Source: Pycnopodia helianthoides
Taxonomy: Eukaryota > Echinodermata > Asteroidea > Forcipulatida > Asteriidae
Assembly: GCA_032158295.1 (NCBI GenBank)
Contig: CM063246.1
Span: 17,271,168-17,335,167, forward strand
DNA: 64,000 nucleotides
Direction of reading: 5' to 3'
Shown: positions 42,511 through 54,153 of the stretch, in pieces
Position numbering within the stretch: the stretch's first letter is position 1
Layout of the letters: each line of letters begins with the position of its first letter
The notes under the pieces: model-generated
The model's input: only the letters and a program-made list of their open reading frames with translations
What the model was told of the DNA's origin: nothing
The model's database searches: none
Made by a program: the position numbers and the translations under genes

Positions 42511-43040
42511 AAATGGAAACAGGTTGGGTTAAAAAAAGGATACATGTATTGTTTTTCTGAAAATGACGGGGGAAACCTATGGTAGTAGTAGTAGGCCTAA
42601 TCACGCGGAAATGTGTCCGTTTAAAAGTGACACCACATCTCTGATTATTTCCGAACACCATTTTTGTCCATATCTTTCAAACTTCGGGTAATTCTAGTGA
42701 TATACTGGGGCGTATTATGCACCATAAAGCCTTGAGGTGTGTTTTTTTCAAATCTGTAGCCATGAGAGGAAGATGACTCAAGTCATCACTTCACAATAAT
42801 AAATGACACAATTAATGCTCCATTGACTGATTGAGACAGGTCCATACATGGTCACAGAGGGTGGTGGCGACTGCCACTCGAGGTACTCCCAAAACTAGAT
42901 AAACTGTGTAGAATCATCGATCGAACCGTTGTTGTTCGTAGATTGATGGGTTTGTTTCAATTAAAGATACATACCGTTTGTGCTTATATTTTAAATCGGT
43001 TTTCCTTCCATTCAAGACTTTGTTTCCATCAAAAAAGTTT

Positions 43041-43383
43041 CTACGGAAGCGTTCAAGGGACATTGGGAGAGAGAAAAGAAAGCCATAATTATGGCTTTAT
43101 CTCGTGGTTATGACTTACTACAATTCACAGTTATGACTTATCTCATAATTATGAGATTATATCATAGTTATGACTTAGTACAAGTCATTTTATGACTTTT
43201 ATAGAGCTCATGAATATGAGATATACTCATAAATACGACTTCGTGTCACAAGTATGACTTAATTGGTACAAGCCATAATTATGACTTAAGCTAAACATAA
43301 ACATAAATGAAATATAAGTCATAGTTATGATTTGTAATTATGATTTTCTTTCTTTATTGATTGTCCCTCTAACCCTTCCGTAA
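43041..43383. mobile_element. TIR element enclosing degenerate CATAATTATGACTT repeats
   Basis: The left end CTACGGAAGCGTTCAAGGGA and the right end TCCCTCTAACCCTTCCGTAA are imperfect inverted copies. The interior is a string of short, partly palindromic repeats built on ATAATTATGACTTA and its variants. Confidence 0.72.
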
Positions 43384-44187
43384 GTTTCAAATCCATCTTA
43401 AAAGCTGTGTCTAGATGCTGGCATTTCACGTTAAACCACCCAAATAAATGTTGATCGCTCTGGGTCAGCGATTAAAACAAAAACAAACAAACAAACAAAC
43501 AAACAATAACGTAATTAGGACTCTGGTTGATGAGGCTATACAATTTTATTCAACTTAGTTAGTTTGGTTTCTTTAGGGGCTAACCGAAGTTCCCTTTTTA
43601 CTCAAAGTTAATTGGAATAATATGTCTATGATTTTCGACTATGTGTTTATAGTTCTTGAAGGATAGCAATACATTCATATTGAAACTGAGACAGTTTATA
43701 TCATCCTTAGATGCTGACGTAGACACCATCACCTGACCATAGTTGTTTGAAGACAAAATGACGGCTATGATCCAAGATACTTACACGGCATTTAGTGAGC
43801 TGTATTGTTTACATCTAATCGAGCGGTGAATGACTGACAGCCAGTTGACGGCCTGTCAATAAAGCTGATCGGTCCCACGCTGTGCACTTGTCATGTCTCG
43901 CCAACCGACGGCCGCTTGATTCTTTGGAAGAACAATTGAAACAATAACTTTGGCTTGATTATTTTGGCGAGCATCTTTGATGGATACAGAAGATTCGGTG
44001 GTGATTGACGGGATACTTCTGATTGAGCGTCACGTGTCCTCTTATTGTTTTGTCTTCAAGAAGACAGCAAGATGATCCAAGGTGTTTGCTGTGACACCAC
44101 ATTGGTAGCAGTGTCTACAAGTCAATGCATACACAAATCGAGTGGGATCTCGTTTTGCGGAATGTGGACGGTTAATAAAATATTACT

Positions 44188-44545
44188 TTAAAGTACTATA
44201 CAGGATTGGTAAGGTAAAAAAAAATAGGCCTATACTTGTTTAATTTGAGTCTGAATTAAGCTTACTGATTATGCATGAAGTTCATACTGGAGCCGTCCTG
44301 TGAAATATTCCACTCTGAGATGAAGTTATATTCGAGAAAAATGATTGTTACAACCCAAATTAAGGACAATGTGTTTACATGCTGAAAATTGTGCCTGTTT
44401 TTTCCACTATTTTCTTGGACTCAAACAACGGAAAGCCCAAAATTTCACAGGTTTGTTATTGCTTGTGTAATGGTTCATCGCACAAAACATGAACCTGTCT
44501 GCGACTATTTTGTCAGCTCTACCAATCCTGTATTACATACTAAAT
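44188..44545. mobile_element. MITE related to the TTAA family
   Basis: TACAGGATTGGTA near 44199 and the inverted TACCAATCCTGTA near 44520-44532 form the termini. TTAA precedes the left end, but the right border is degraded. The terminal motif is close to that of the element at 10956-11338. Confidence 0.6.
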
Positions 44546-46734
44546 AGTCAAATAGCGTTAAATTGGTAAAACTGAATATTGTGGTTGTATATAACAACGA
44601 GGCTCCAATCTCACCGCAGGTCTAAGAATTAATCCCCAAAAGACCACTGAATAATGACAAAGGAAAATTGACTTTCTGTCAGATGTCATTGCACTGTTCG
44701 TACTGTGATGACTATTTAATGACAATCGGATCACAGAGCTGTCAATAGTTAATTGACTCAAACTATCCCATCGGTGAACTCTGCAACTGATGAAGAGGCT
44801 GACTCAGTCTTTTAATTAATTAAGTAGTAATGTAGTTTAAAGTTTGGTGTGTTAAGCGTTGTAATTGTTTCCTGCTTAATGAATCTATTTACGGTGTGTA
44901 TCATTAGCATTTCAATTGATAGCTTATTTTGAATGTTTGTAAGGTTTGGTTTACTTATTCAGTAAGTAAGAATACAGGAAATTACAGAAACTATAACTAG
45001 AACTCTGTGAGTGTGTACTCGGTCTTGGTCATCTTTTGTGATCAGAATTGAGATTGCATCATAATGCATCTACTTCGAGTGAAATGTTCACAGGGGGACG
45101 ATAGTTTACCTGACCGACATCCAGAAAATGTTAAGACAGTTTAATCTCTATTTGTTGGTTACATAACTGAATTTACCACTGTCTAGTGTCTTGTCTTCCT
45201 AGTTATGCCACAGCATTTGAAGGCTAAGTGTCCATTTCTACTATTCTACTTTAAAATAGTGTGCAAATATACCATCAACGGATTCATATTTTGTATTGGA
45301 AGTATCAGGGGCGGACCCGGTTTTTCAGATTGGGGGTGGGGCGCAAACTGTGAAGTCCAATTAACTGGACGATCTGATGTACCAGTACCGGTAGTACTCT
45401 TCAACAGGCTGCACGGTTCGTCATGTCTTGAAGCAAAGCCTAGTGTTTATTCATTGTATTGCAACTCACTTCAGCAACCCCCCCCCCCACCCCGAGGGTC
45501 TACGGGGTGTGATTTTTATAGAAAAAAAAGAAAAACATTATTTAGCAAATTCATCAGAGTGAAAAATAACAGAAACAAAATTGGCTGGTGACTTGTTTCT
45601 GCTTTTTGTTAATAATTTATTTAAACAGCTGCTATGAAATTCGAAGATCAAATCTTATAAAGTTTAATAAGTCTACACAGGGACGAGCTACTATAGTTAA
45701 TAATGTCTTGTACTTTATTACAAATTCATCAAACGCCAATATTTACATAATGTACAGGAACATGAAGTGTCTGTTCCATTGGAATGTCAATGACACACAT
45801 GCTGTTGCCAAATCACACAGCTGATTTACACAAAGGCAAAATTGGAAGCGAGACAAAGAAGAACGATTGGATGTTGTTGGCATATGTAACTACTCGGGGG
45901 AAACTTGGTAATTTAATATAATAATGAGGGTGTATTTTATCAATCATTATTAGACAGTTAGGTCCTTGCTCTATGGCTACCAGTTATGCCTATACAAATA
46001 ATCAAACTTCCGCAGAGACTGAATGGTGCACGGCTTGGCTGGATTTGGGCTGTTTCTTGTTGTACAAAGATATATTTGCAAGGTAATATCTTGTGCTCAA
46101 TTTCTTCGTGAAATGGGACCTTTACAAGATGTTCATCAGATAAGATCAGAGTGACTGCAATACAGAATAGGTATGCGGTGACACCATGAATTACGTGAAT
46201 TGTCTTTCGTTTTAGTATTTATGTGTTCCCTGCCATTCAAGGGTTAATTCAATGGAGATTGCTAAACAGATAATTTACATACTAAGAACAAATTTGCAGG
46301 GGACCAGTCACAACGTTAGTGTTATGATTCTGCCAAACAACAATTTTCTGTTCTAGGTTTTTTTTATTTGGATTATCAGTGCATGGCAAACTAAACTTGA
46401 TTTATGAATTTATTTTCATGTTCATGGAGACAGTTACAGAAGCCATTTGCAAACGATGTCCACCACCTGGTGAACCATTTTGTGTATACAGTGTATATCA
46501 TTATTTTGTAGGCATTTTACGCCAGGGGTGCAGTTAGAACCACTAAAAGGCCAGGGGCACTTTGTTTATTTCTTTAAGTTTTACCCAAAGTAAAGCGAGT
46601 GGTATTTTTGTGTTTGTTAGGATACGAATAGCTGTAGCTATAATGTTTGTGAAATGAAATAAACCCGCGTATTGGATACCACAGTCCAAACTAATAGCCC
46701 TGAATGCAAAAAATATTGTGTGAAAGTTGAGCTA
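44546..46734. other. intergenic sequence left of WDR88
   Basis: No gene is recognised. It contains a poly-C tract near 45480 and AT-rich DNA. The 3' end of WDR88 must lie at its right side. Confidence 0.35.
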
Positions 46735-46740
46735 TTTATT
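46735..46740 (-). terminator. candidate WDR88 polyadenylation signal
   Basis: TTTATT on the + strand is AATAAA on the WDR88 strand, about 220 bases beyond the stop codon. This spacing would give a short 3' UTR. Confidence 0.4.
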
Positions 46741-46956
46741 TTACTGCTATGAAAATATCTTTAAAATAATACATACTAGACAAAATTCTGGTGCATAGTC
46801 CATCCATCTAAAGTTAAAAAAAGGTGGTTGAAATTGTTTGTAGATCTTCAAATATGTTTCCATTTCCAATGTTCATTCTTCCAAACCTTCATGTACATAA
46901 ACACGCTTAAATACCACCAGCATGCAATGGTGTACAATTCCTCTTTTATCTTCTTT

Positions 46957-47094
46957 TCAAAATTCTGGCATAGCCATATCTATGTTGAGGTTGATTGCAG
47001 GACGCGTGGACTGGAGACGACAGAAAACACACATTTTCAGCTCCTGAGGGTCGTCCAGATGAGAAATAGAGAACGGCTTACCACAATCATTGCA
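46957..47094 (-). CDS. WDR88: WDR88 last coding exon: CxxC/CxxC C-terminus
   Basis: After a CTTCCAG acceptor it encodes CNDCGKPFSISHLDDP ... MCVFCRLQ and ends AMPEF-stop. Four Cys in two CxxC pairs suggest a metal-binding finger. Confidence 0.85.
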   Translation of the reverse strand, partial: CNDCGKPFSISHLDDPQELKMCVFCRLQSTRPAINLNIDMAMPEF

Positions 47095-50000
47095 CTGGAA
47101 GATAATCAAGGAACAGAAAGGTTTAAATATTCAATGATGGCTGTTTTTATATACTATTTAAATACTGTATTTCTGGTGTTGTCAGCAACAGAGTGTGGGT
47201 TCCAATCCCGGTCATGAAACTTGTGCCCTTGGGCAAGGCGCTTAACCATAACTACTTGGAAAGTTGAGAAGGTAGTGCATTCTGCTCTACCAGCCAAGCT
47301 CCTAGTGGATGATACCCATGCCTACATCCTAACAGACTGTGAATGGGGTAACCCTGTTTCAGCCCCAGGATTAGTTGGCAACTTGCCCCTGGTGACAGTT
47401 GATTTGGGTCAACAGCCCAAATCAGTTAAGTGTAGCCCTCACCTTGAAATAGCCCTCCAACCTTTTGATGTTAGTTAGGTGATATCTCATTAAAAGAATC
47501 AATAAATAAATAAATAAAAATAACATGTAATTAAAAGAAAGTGTTACGAGTCTGTTTTCTTGACACCCACCTTGACAATCTTAAGGCCCATGTTCTTCTT
47601 GTTTTCCAGCACCACCGGTATGTTATCACTATTCTCAATATTCCAGAGTCGTATCGTGTGATCTTGTGAGCAGGAGAGAATCCATTTCATGTCCTGAGAA
47701 AAATCCACATCTGTAACCCAGTCTGTGTGTCCCTGTCAAATGATATACAACTGGGTCAATATGCTTCAACCTCCCTGTGAATAATCATTGTTGTTCAAAT
47801 GTTTTGACACACAGTGACGATTTATATCAAGATATTATGCATTTTATAGCACTGCTGTGCAGGTGTTTTTGTGCAGTTATTGCACCATTGCTGCCCTCTA
47901 CATACCCTTTTCCCTGCAAATATAACATTCCACAAACATGGCAAGTGTAAACTTTTGATTGGTCACTCTAGTATTGCTTCAAAAGAAAAACTACATAATT
48001 GTGTAAATAAAAATAAATCTTGTTGAAGAGTTCTTTGAATCAAATAGCTTGGAATTTAAATTTCCAACCTTTCAGATTACAGACATACATGCTTTATCTT
48101 GCATTTTAAATAACATGACTTACTGCAATTGAAATACACAAATATTCTCTAACACATAAATCTTCCAAACACACAAACTTTTTGCAGTAGATAAAAAAAA
48201 ACTATAACAATTGCTAAATGATATACCCATTGGACATGGTTCCTAATTAATCTTTGCTTAAGTGGTGTTTGAAGCTTCTCCTGAAGATGATCAGAGTATA
48301 CTGTTTAAAATGTTAAAACTACAACAGCTCTTCTCAGAGCCAACACTCTCCAATAAGAGATTTACACATGGTTATACCCGCAAGTTTCCTAGCAATAAAT
48401 AATTTCTTAAATCATAGCTTAGTTAAAGAAATATTTTGTTTGGTTATCAGGTTTAGGATATTTTACCAACTTTACCTTGAGTGTCAGCTTAGGTCCACAG
48501 TTCTCAGCATCCCATACAACTACTGTCTGGTCATAGGATCCTGATACTAGCATACTTCCTGCAATAATCATCAACACACGTGTCATATTAGTGGCACACC
48601 TTCACAAAATAAACTCACAATTGTTTGTGTCTTCAATCAACACGCCTTGCATTTTTTGAAGAGCACTTCCGGGTTGTCTTTGTGGTGGCCGAGATTCCTA
48701 ATTAGCTTTTTAATACACTCATTTAACATCACATGGTTAAAGTTGGGTAGGAACTGAAAAATATGAGTTAAAGACCATCGTGCTGCCACCATCTCTGACC
48801 TCATTATTCTCTGTATCCAACAGCAATGTTGAATGGGGAATCTTATAAGCGGTCAGTCTACTTTGGGCTTCCAGTCTCAAGCCAGGTCCATGAGGGTCTT
48901 CGGCTATGGCTATGGCTATGGCTGCTTCAACGTTGAAGAATAGGACTTTTTACAATCCGGTCATAGCCACTGTCAAAGCCATTAATTCAGACATGGCCTC
49001 AGTTTAGATACATTACTTTAAATGGGAGAAAACAAGATGGCTGCACCAAGATAAAGGAATAGTTGGTTTTGAAAACAAACAAATCATGTTGCAACAAATT
49101 TTTTTATCTGAAACTAACAATAAGGCACCAATTTTTCAAGACTTACAAACAGTACACATATTCGAGTGATAAACCACAAGGGAAACTGACAGGGTAGATT
49201 TTAAATAGATTTGAGTTGAACAAAGACAAATTTACTAGAACCAACACCTCCATTAACGTGCCAGTGCTCTACCAACTGAGCTATCTAGCCCTATGTTGGC
49301 GGTCTCCCTATTTTGTCATATTCTGAGTAACTCACCATCTTGACTAAACTTGCAGGCACTGACTGATCCCTCATGTCCTTTGCTGAATGTGACGGGTCCT
49401 TCTGTTCGGTACACACCGGTAGACACATCCCAGACTTGCAGCTGTTTATCCCACGATCCAGTGCATAGACGGCGCTCATCTTTATTGAAGCAGCAGCAGG
49501 AGACGATATTGATGTGGCCACTGTGAGTCACATGACCAATATACCGATTCATTTATTGTTTAAATAAACTTTCATTACATTAAACATTCCTCTGCCACCT
49601 TAATGGCAGGTGACAATCATTAGGATCTTTTTTCTTTTTTTTTACAAAGAAACTTGAACACAAAACCTCAAACAATAATTCACTTTTCATATGAACCCTT
49701 TAGTTTTCAAAGTGGATGCTAACGACTAATTGTGCACAAAATAGTTATATAACCAATGTTTGCATTGAAAAAATTAGAGTGCAATTAATATATTGACAGG
49801 TGCCTTTTTACGGTCATCGGGTAAAGGGAGTCCCATAAATACCACACTTCAGTTTTGATTATCTAAGATGTTCTACAAAGAGATACATTCAGTTTCTTTA
49901 TGTGTCCAAATTGGAACCAAGTGTTTTTGTTATAAAGGAAGATGGGAGGCAAGACTGTCATTGTGGGATGAACTGTTGGAATCAAATTAAATGTAATACT

Positions 50001-53000
50001 GGATGGTGGATACGTACACAGAATCATTTCAAGTGTATTACCATCAATAAGCACAAGGAATGAGCTCTGCCAGCATCTGACCAGGAGCTAGAGTAGAATC
50101 TGTTCCACCCAATGAGCGGAATTGCAAACTTGTATTTAAACAAAATATCTATTCCATTTATTGCACAACTAAAGATGTTTCTTGAGGCATGCACCTGTAA
50201 AAACAAACAAGCAGGCAGAGTAGAGCAGCACAGTGAAATGTTAACCCTGGTACCTTGGGGCATGTACAGGTAAGTCCATTCACTTACCCTAGTTTCACGG
50301 TGACATTTTTTGAGCCCACATCCCAAAGTTTAGTGACCTTGTCCATAGATGTTGTACATACTCTTGAGTCATTAGGAGAGAACTTACAACTTGTGATTGA
50401 GCTGCCGTGATGTTCTAAAAATAAAGGATAAGAAATGAAGATAAGAACTATCTGAAGTATCAATCTGACATGTGATACATTTGTTGCTAAAACGTGCCTT
50501 ATTTTAAAGTAAAATACATATCCTTTTATAAACCGATAATGTTTGGGCACGGTGAAAAACTAAGGAAATGAAATGTAGGACAACAGATTTAAAATGAATT
50601 TAAAATAAACAAATTTAAAAATTGAAGAGAGCTTTAAATGTTTCTTGAAATTTGTTTTTAAATACTTTGAACGATAAAACCCAATACAATGAACTTATAG
50701 TTTGTTTTTACATATCTATTATCTTTTTGATAATAAGTGTTCTTTCAAACAATCTTCCTTCCAGCTTGTAAAAAATGGCACAATGCATAGATAGAATAAG
50801 TGATACACTCTGAACTTACTTCCAGGGTCCAAGAAGGGTTCCGAGCACAAGAATTACCTTCACACAAAACAATACCCGGGCCTGGAAAATGTTACCAACC
50901 AAAATACCATAAGTGTGTGTACTGTTTGTGACTGGCTCACTACTTATTGCTCCTTAGCAGAAATCTACATATTTATTTGCAGCACTATGCATTTGGGCCG
51001 TGGTTCCCTTATAATTCAAACAAACAAACTTGCATGGTATGGAAATTACAGAGATGTCGAGAGAAAACATAAAATTTGTGAAAATTGTTTACTTTTGACG
51101 GATTGAATAGCAGTTCCATTCTGAGCGTCCCATATTGTCAAACAGTTGTCCAAGTCTGTGCCTGTTGCAATCAATTTCCCATTTGAGAAAATTGACAACA
51201 TGTTCCTATACCTCCTTGTATACCAGTCCACTGCAGTAAAGAAATACAACAATAGTTATTTTATGAAGTATCATTTGTGCTCATCAAGGTGTTCTGTTAC
51301 AGTATTATTTACTTGAATAAAAAAATTACATCAGGATTTGCCCTTAACTTTTTCAGTGACTAGCCAGCAGTACCAGTTAGCTTTTCATTTCACAAGTCCG
51401 CCAGCTTTAGCACTTGTCCATAATTCACATTAAATAGGGATGCTTTAAATAGCTGGACCACTTGGAGAGAACTCTGACTGGTCCTCAGGTGTTTTAAGTA
51501 GCATTTGGCCAGCGGACCACTGTTAAGGGAGAACACTGAACACTGTATGACCATTGTTGGTAACTAAACTTTTAAATACAGACACTTGTCAATATTGATA
51601 CCCCTAACTGCTCTGACAATTTCTGTTGGAAGTTAGAAAGAGGAGGACACATTACTGAGGTACATGCCTCCTTTTGGCTTCACTTTGAGCTATTCATGGG
51701 TCATAGGTTAGATGGGCATCCATGAATTATTTAAGGAAAACATAACAAGATAACAACTTAAGGTGATGCTGACAATCTCCTGACATTGCGAATACAACCA
51801 TAACCATAGCTAAGAAGCACAGTCTACTCTTGGCTTTCTGATTTTTTAGGAAAAAAAACAACAAATTGCTAAGTTAGGCATTTACAGCATGAGGAATAAG
51901 CTCACTGGGTGACCAAAGGCCACAACAGATAGCATCATCAATAATTATAAACAATTGATTTCACAACCACTAATAGTCAATACTCACTAAAACTTCTCCG
52001 GTCTCCACATCCCATACACGGATTCTTTTATCCCAGCATGATGACACAAACTTGGTGTTATCAGGGCTCATATGACACTGAGTGATACATGTTGGGTGTC
52101 CCTCATATTTATGCTCTCTGTCACCCGTTTCCACATTCTATGTCAACAAAAGAGGAAGTGTTATTCTTTCACATCTCAAATTTGTTTGAAAAGAAGAGTT
52201 TTCAGAATATTGCAGTGGCATGAAAGACAGACGAACAAAACCTAAAAAGGCAGAAACACTGAGAATAGACATTTAGACACATTTGGGGCTGTAGGAGATA
52301 GCCTTGAAGGTTGACTAGCTTTGGAGCATTGGTGGGATTCTTAGAGTAAAAATGTCCACCCTTTGGAATGTGTAAATAAAGGTGAACACAAATAAATACT
52401 TGTTTATCCACAGGGCAGCAAGCCAATGTTTTTGGAAGACCCCACAGAAAACATTTTGTGCAAAATCTTACTTTTGTCCCTATAAGTATAATAATTTTTG
52501 CTTTAACTGTGAGGCAAAGGAAGTTTCTTGAAATCTAGAGGTTTGGAATGAATGTAATCTTCCACCATTCATTTTGATTTAGGGCTCAGTAACTTCAAAG
52601 CAGAGATGAGTATAGTTACCCAGAGGGAGCATGTTTTATCATCTGCTGCGTCAAGATGCGCGTGTCATTCACACAAAACTGACAACAATTGATGCCTTCT
52701 TTATGACCTCGCAGAACTTTGTATCGCACCTGAAATGTCAAGTGGATTGATGTAAAGTAAGAATTAGTACATGAGTCATAGACAGTTATTCCTCTGGCAC
52801 TTTTCATGCTGGCAGCTCATGAAGTGGCATAACACTGGAAATTCAAAGAAAGCTTAATGAAAAGAAAACATTAGGCCCATAGTACTGCAAAATCAATCGA
52901 AAAAGTAAACTTGAATATGATGTATTCATTAATGAAATACAGTACAGCGGTCACAACCACATTTTCCTCTTTGCCCCTGGTAATTGCCTTGGTGCCCCTC

Positions 53001-53898
53001 ATGTTTAAAAAAAACTAATAAATTTGCAGATGTGGTGTCAACTGTGGTTTGGCCGAGAGGGTGTTCCACATACTGACAGTCTCAAAGAGAAAAGACTGTT
53101 TTATTATAATTGTATTTGTAGTTGTGATAATCGCAACTAGTATTACTATTACTAGTGCTATCTGTTGTTGCTGGACTTGCAATTCACCCTTCAAACTGTC
53201 AAGACTTGGGATTATGGGCCAACTCATTTTTGAGATAGTAGGAGTATTGCCGGTACTGGGCTAAGTTTGACTAAATGCTATTAAGCCAGCAAATCTTAAG
53301 TTAGCCTATAGCACCATCTTTAACTTGTACATGAGTACCCAAATTTCACTTCAAGGATTTTTGAACACTGTTTGGCAATTGCGTCAGCTGAGTGGAATGC
53401 CTCCCACTTATCATTATCAACCAATATGCTACGTTCAAATATATGTTACTATCGCTTTGTTGTTCATCCCCCAAAAATTATAAGAATATTCTTTGACTCC
53501 TGCAGCATTTAATTTATATAAAAACTTGTTATAACCTTTCTTTTTTTGGCTTCCGGGGAGTTTTTTAAATGGAAATCAAGTTCAAAAATAAAATATCAAT
53601 GGTCCAAGTCCAACAAAACAGTCACTGTGCATGTTCAGTGCCAGCAAAATACACACTGCATATTTGATAATAATAGTAATATTAATACTGCATAATTTTT
53701 GTTTAATAAGTTCATCAGTGAAAAAGAACATAATTTGCAGTGAATTGTGACAATTATTTTTCAGCCAGTCCTGCAACAGGTACAAACCTGAGCTAAATCC
53801 TCATGTTCCCAGGTTCCAGTTTTACTCCTTGAGATATTACTCAGCTCGTTGGTGACCTCTAACGCCAACGGGTCAAAATCCAGCGCAATTTCCGTCAT
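46957..53898 (-). CDS. WDR88: WDR88 (WD repeat-containing protein 88), 9 exons, about 401 aa, two apparent frameshifts
   Basis: The exons, in order, are 53788-53898, 52620-52729, 51988-52137, 51093-51230, 50288-50414, 49336-49520, 48476-48558, 47571-47732 and 46957-47094. Splice sites are GT/AG and in phase if one base is assumed missing in each of exons 2 and 4. Seven WD40 repeats, ending in LW, VWD, IWD, LWD, VWD, VWD and LWN, predict a seven-bladed propeller. The C-terminus has CNDCGKPFSI and CVFCR, a paired CxxC module I associate with WDR88, as are the conserved GHTDWVTDV and IRLWNIE. Molecular function is unknown for the family; a scaffold role is inferred from the fold. The intact remaining exons favour a functional gene with assembly errors over a pseudogene. 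Confidence 0.82.
47174..47522 (+). mobile_element. tRNA-derived SINE, 5'-truncated, in the last WDR88 intron
   Basis: A degenerate B box (GGGTTCCAATCCCGG) is followed by a body shared with the inverted copy at 55310-55673 and an (AATA)n tail. The copy lies antisense to WDR88. Confidence 0.75.
47571..47732 (-). CDS. WDR88: WDR88 exon 8: seventh WD repeat
   Basis: This exon encodes GHTDWVTDVDFSQDMKWILS, DHTIRLWNIENSDNIPVV and LENKKNMGLKIVK. It is a phase 0-0 exon of 54 codons. Confidence 0.9.
48476..48558 (-). CDS. WDR88: WDR88 exon 7
   Basis: This exon encodes SMLVSGSYDQTVVVWDAENC and GPKLTLK, the second half of WD repeat 6. Confidence 0.88.
49200..49300 (-). mobile_element. tRNA-derived SINE head
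   Basis: The - strand carries TAGCTCAGTTGGTAGAGC, a perfect tRNA A-box region. A weak B box (GGTTCTAGTAAATT) and TTTGTCTTTGTTCAAC follow. The lost B box and missing acceptor stem argue for a SINE rather than a tRNA gene. Confidence 0.6.
49336..49520 (-). CDS. WDR88: WDR88 exon 6: WD repeat 5 and start of 6
   Basis: This exon encodes GHINIVSCCCFNKDERRLCT, GSWDKQLQVWDVSTGVYRT and GHEGSVSACKFSQD. The acceptor is GACTCACAG and the donor GTGAGT. Confidence 0.92.
50288..50414 (-). CDS. WDR88: WDR88 exon 5: WD repeat 4
   Basis: This exon encodes HHGSSITSCKFSPNDSRVCT, TSMDKVTKLWDVGSKN and VTVKL. The acceptor is TATTTTTAG and the donor GTAAGT. Confidence 0.92.
51093..51230 (-). CDS. WDR88: WDR88 exon 4: WD repeat 3, one base missing
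   Basis: From the phase-0 acceptor the frame reads WTGIQGGIGTCCQFSQ. The expected continuation NGKLIATGTDLDNCLTIWDA lies in the next frame. The switch is at about 51184-51187, in a CTC that would be CTCC if intact. The exon is 138 nt where the phases require 139. Confidence 0.8.
51338..51535. repeat. dispersed repeat carrying the empty site
   Basis: About 195 bases, with TTGCCCTTAAC near the left and GTTAAGGGAGAA at the right end, match 56268-56640 in the same order. In this copy the sequence is continuous across CCAGTTAGC at 51373-51381, where the other copy carries a 161-bp foldback element. Confidence 0.75.
51988..52137 (-). CDS. WDR88: WDR88 exon 3: WD repeat 2
   Basis: This exon encodes NVETGDREHKYEGHPTCITQ, CHMSPDNTKFVSSCWDKRI and RVWDVETGEVL. 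It is 50 codons, phase 0 at both ends, with donor GTGAGT. Confidence 0.9.
52620..52729 (-). CDS. WDR88: WDR88 exon 2: WD repeat 1, one base missing
   Basis: The frame VRYKVLRGHKEGINCCQF ... DTRILT runs into a mismatch near 52648-52651. The next frame then gives the expected ADDKTCSLW. The exon is 110 nt where 111 (37 codons) fits both neighbours. Confidence 0.8.
53788..53898 (-). CDS. WDR88: WDR88 exon 1 with start codon
   Basis: The ATG at 53898 starts MTEIALDFDPLALEV and the exon continues to TGTWEHEDLAQ: 37 codons, phase 0, donor GTTTGT. The N-terminal DPLAL context fits the family. Confidence 0.85.
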
Positions 53899-54134
53899 CT
53901 TTCTCTCGCTCACATTATTTTTCCTAGAAAAATCACCGAACCATTCAAAAATTGTTTACGGAAGAGATTCCTCGTTGGCTAGTGAACGAAACCCTCAACT
54001 CTTGGGGGCGCACTGCATTTCTGACAGTATACTTACACTGGTAAACTGCGGTATTTTCGCCTAATACACACACACACCGGGTACCGCTACTATTAATAAC
54101 AGTATAAGATTCATGATCTTTGATTGACGAACAG
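53899..54134. promoter_or_regulatory. head-to-head (bidirectional) promoter interval WDR88 / MARCHF6
   Basis: Only 236 bases separate the two start codons, so both 5' UTRs and core promoters must lie here. No TATA box is evident. ACGGAAG near 53955 resembles an ETS/GABP site, a factor class common at TATA-less bidirectional promoters. A short (CA)n tract lies at 54066-54076. Confidence 0.6.
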
Positions 54135-54153
54135 ATGGAGGAGAGTACCGAAG
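54135..54153 (+). CDS. MARCHF6: MARCHF6 exon 1 with start codon
   Basis: A 19-nt coding exon, MEESTE plus one base, ends at GTGAAT. Its phase joins exon 2 to give MEESTEGDICRVC. A very short first coding part followed directly by the RING finger is expected for this family. Confidence 0.8.

Noticed and set aside
49240..49299. functional tRNA gene on the - strand
   Set aside because: The A-box region is intact, but the B box is degraded and there is no pairing acceptor stem. The following TTTGTCTTTGTTCAAC is typical of a SINE body.
46957..53898. WDR88 as a pseudogene
   Set aside because: All nine exons keep consensus splice sites and conserved residues, and the only defects are two single-base losses of the type also seen in the highly conserved MARCHF6. 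Assembly error is the simpler explanation, though not proven.
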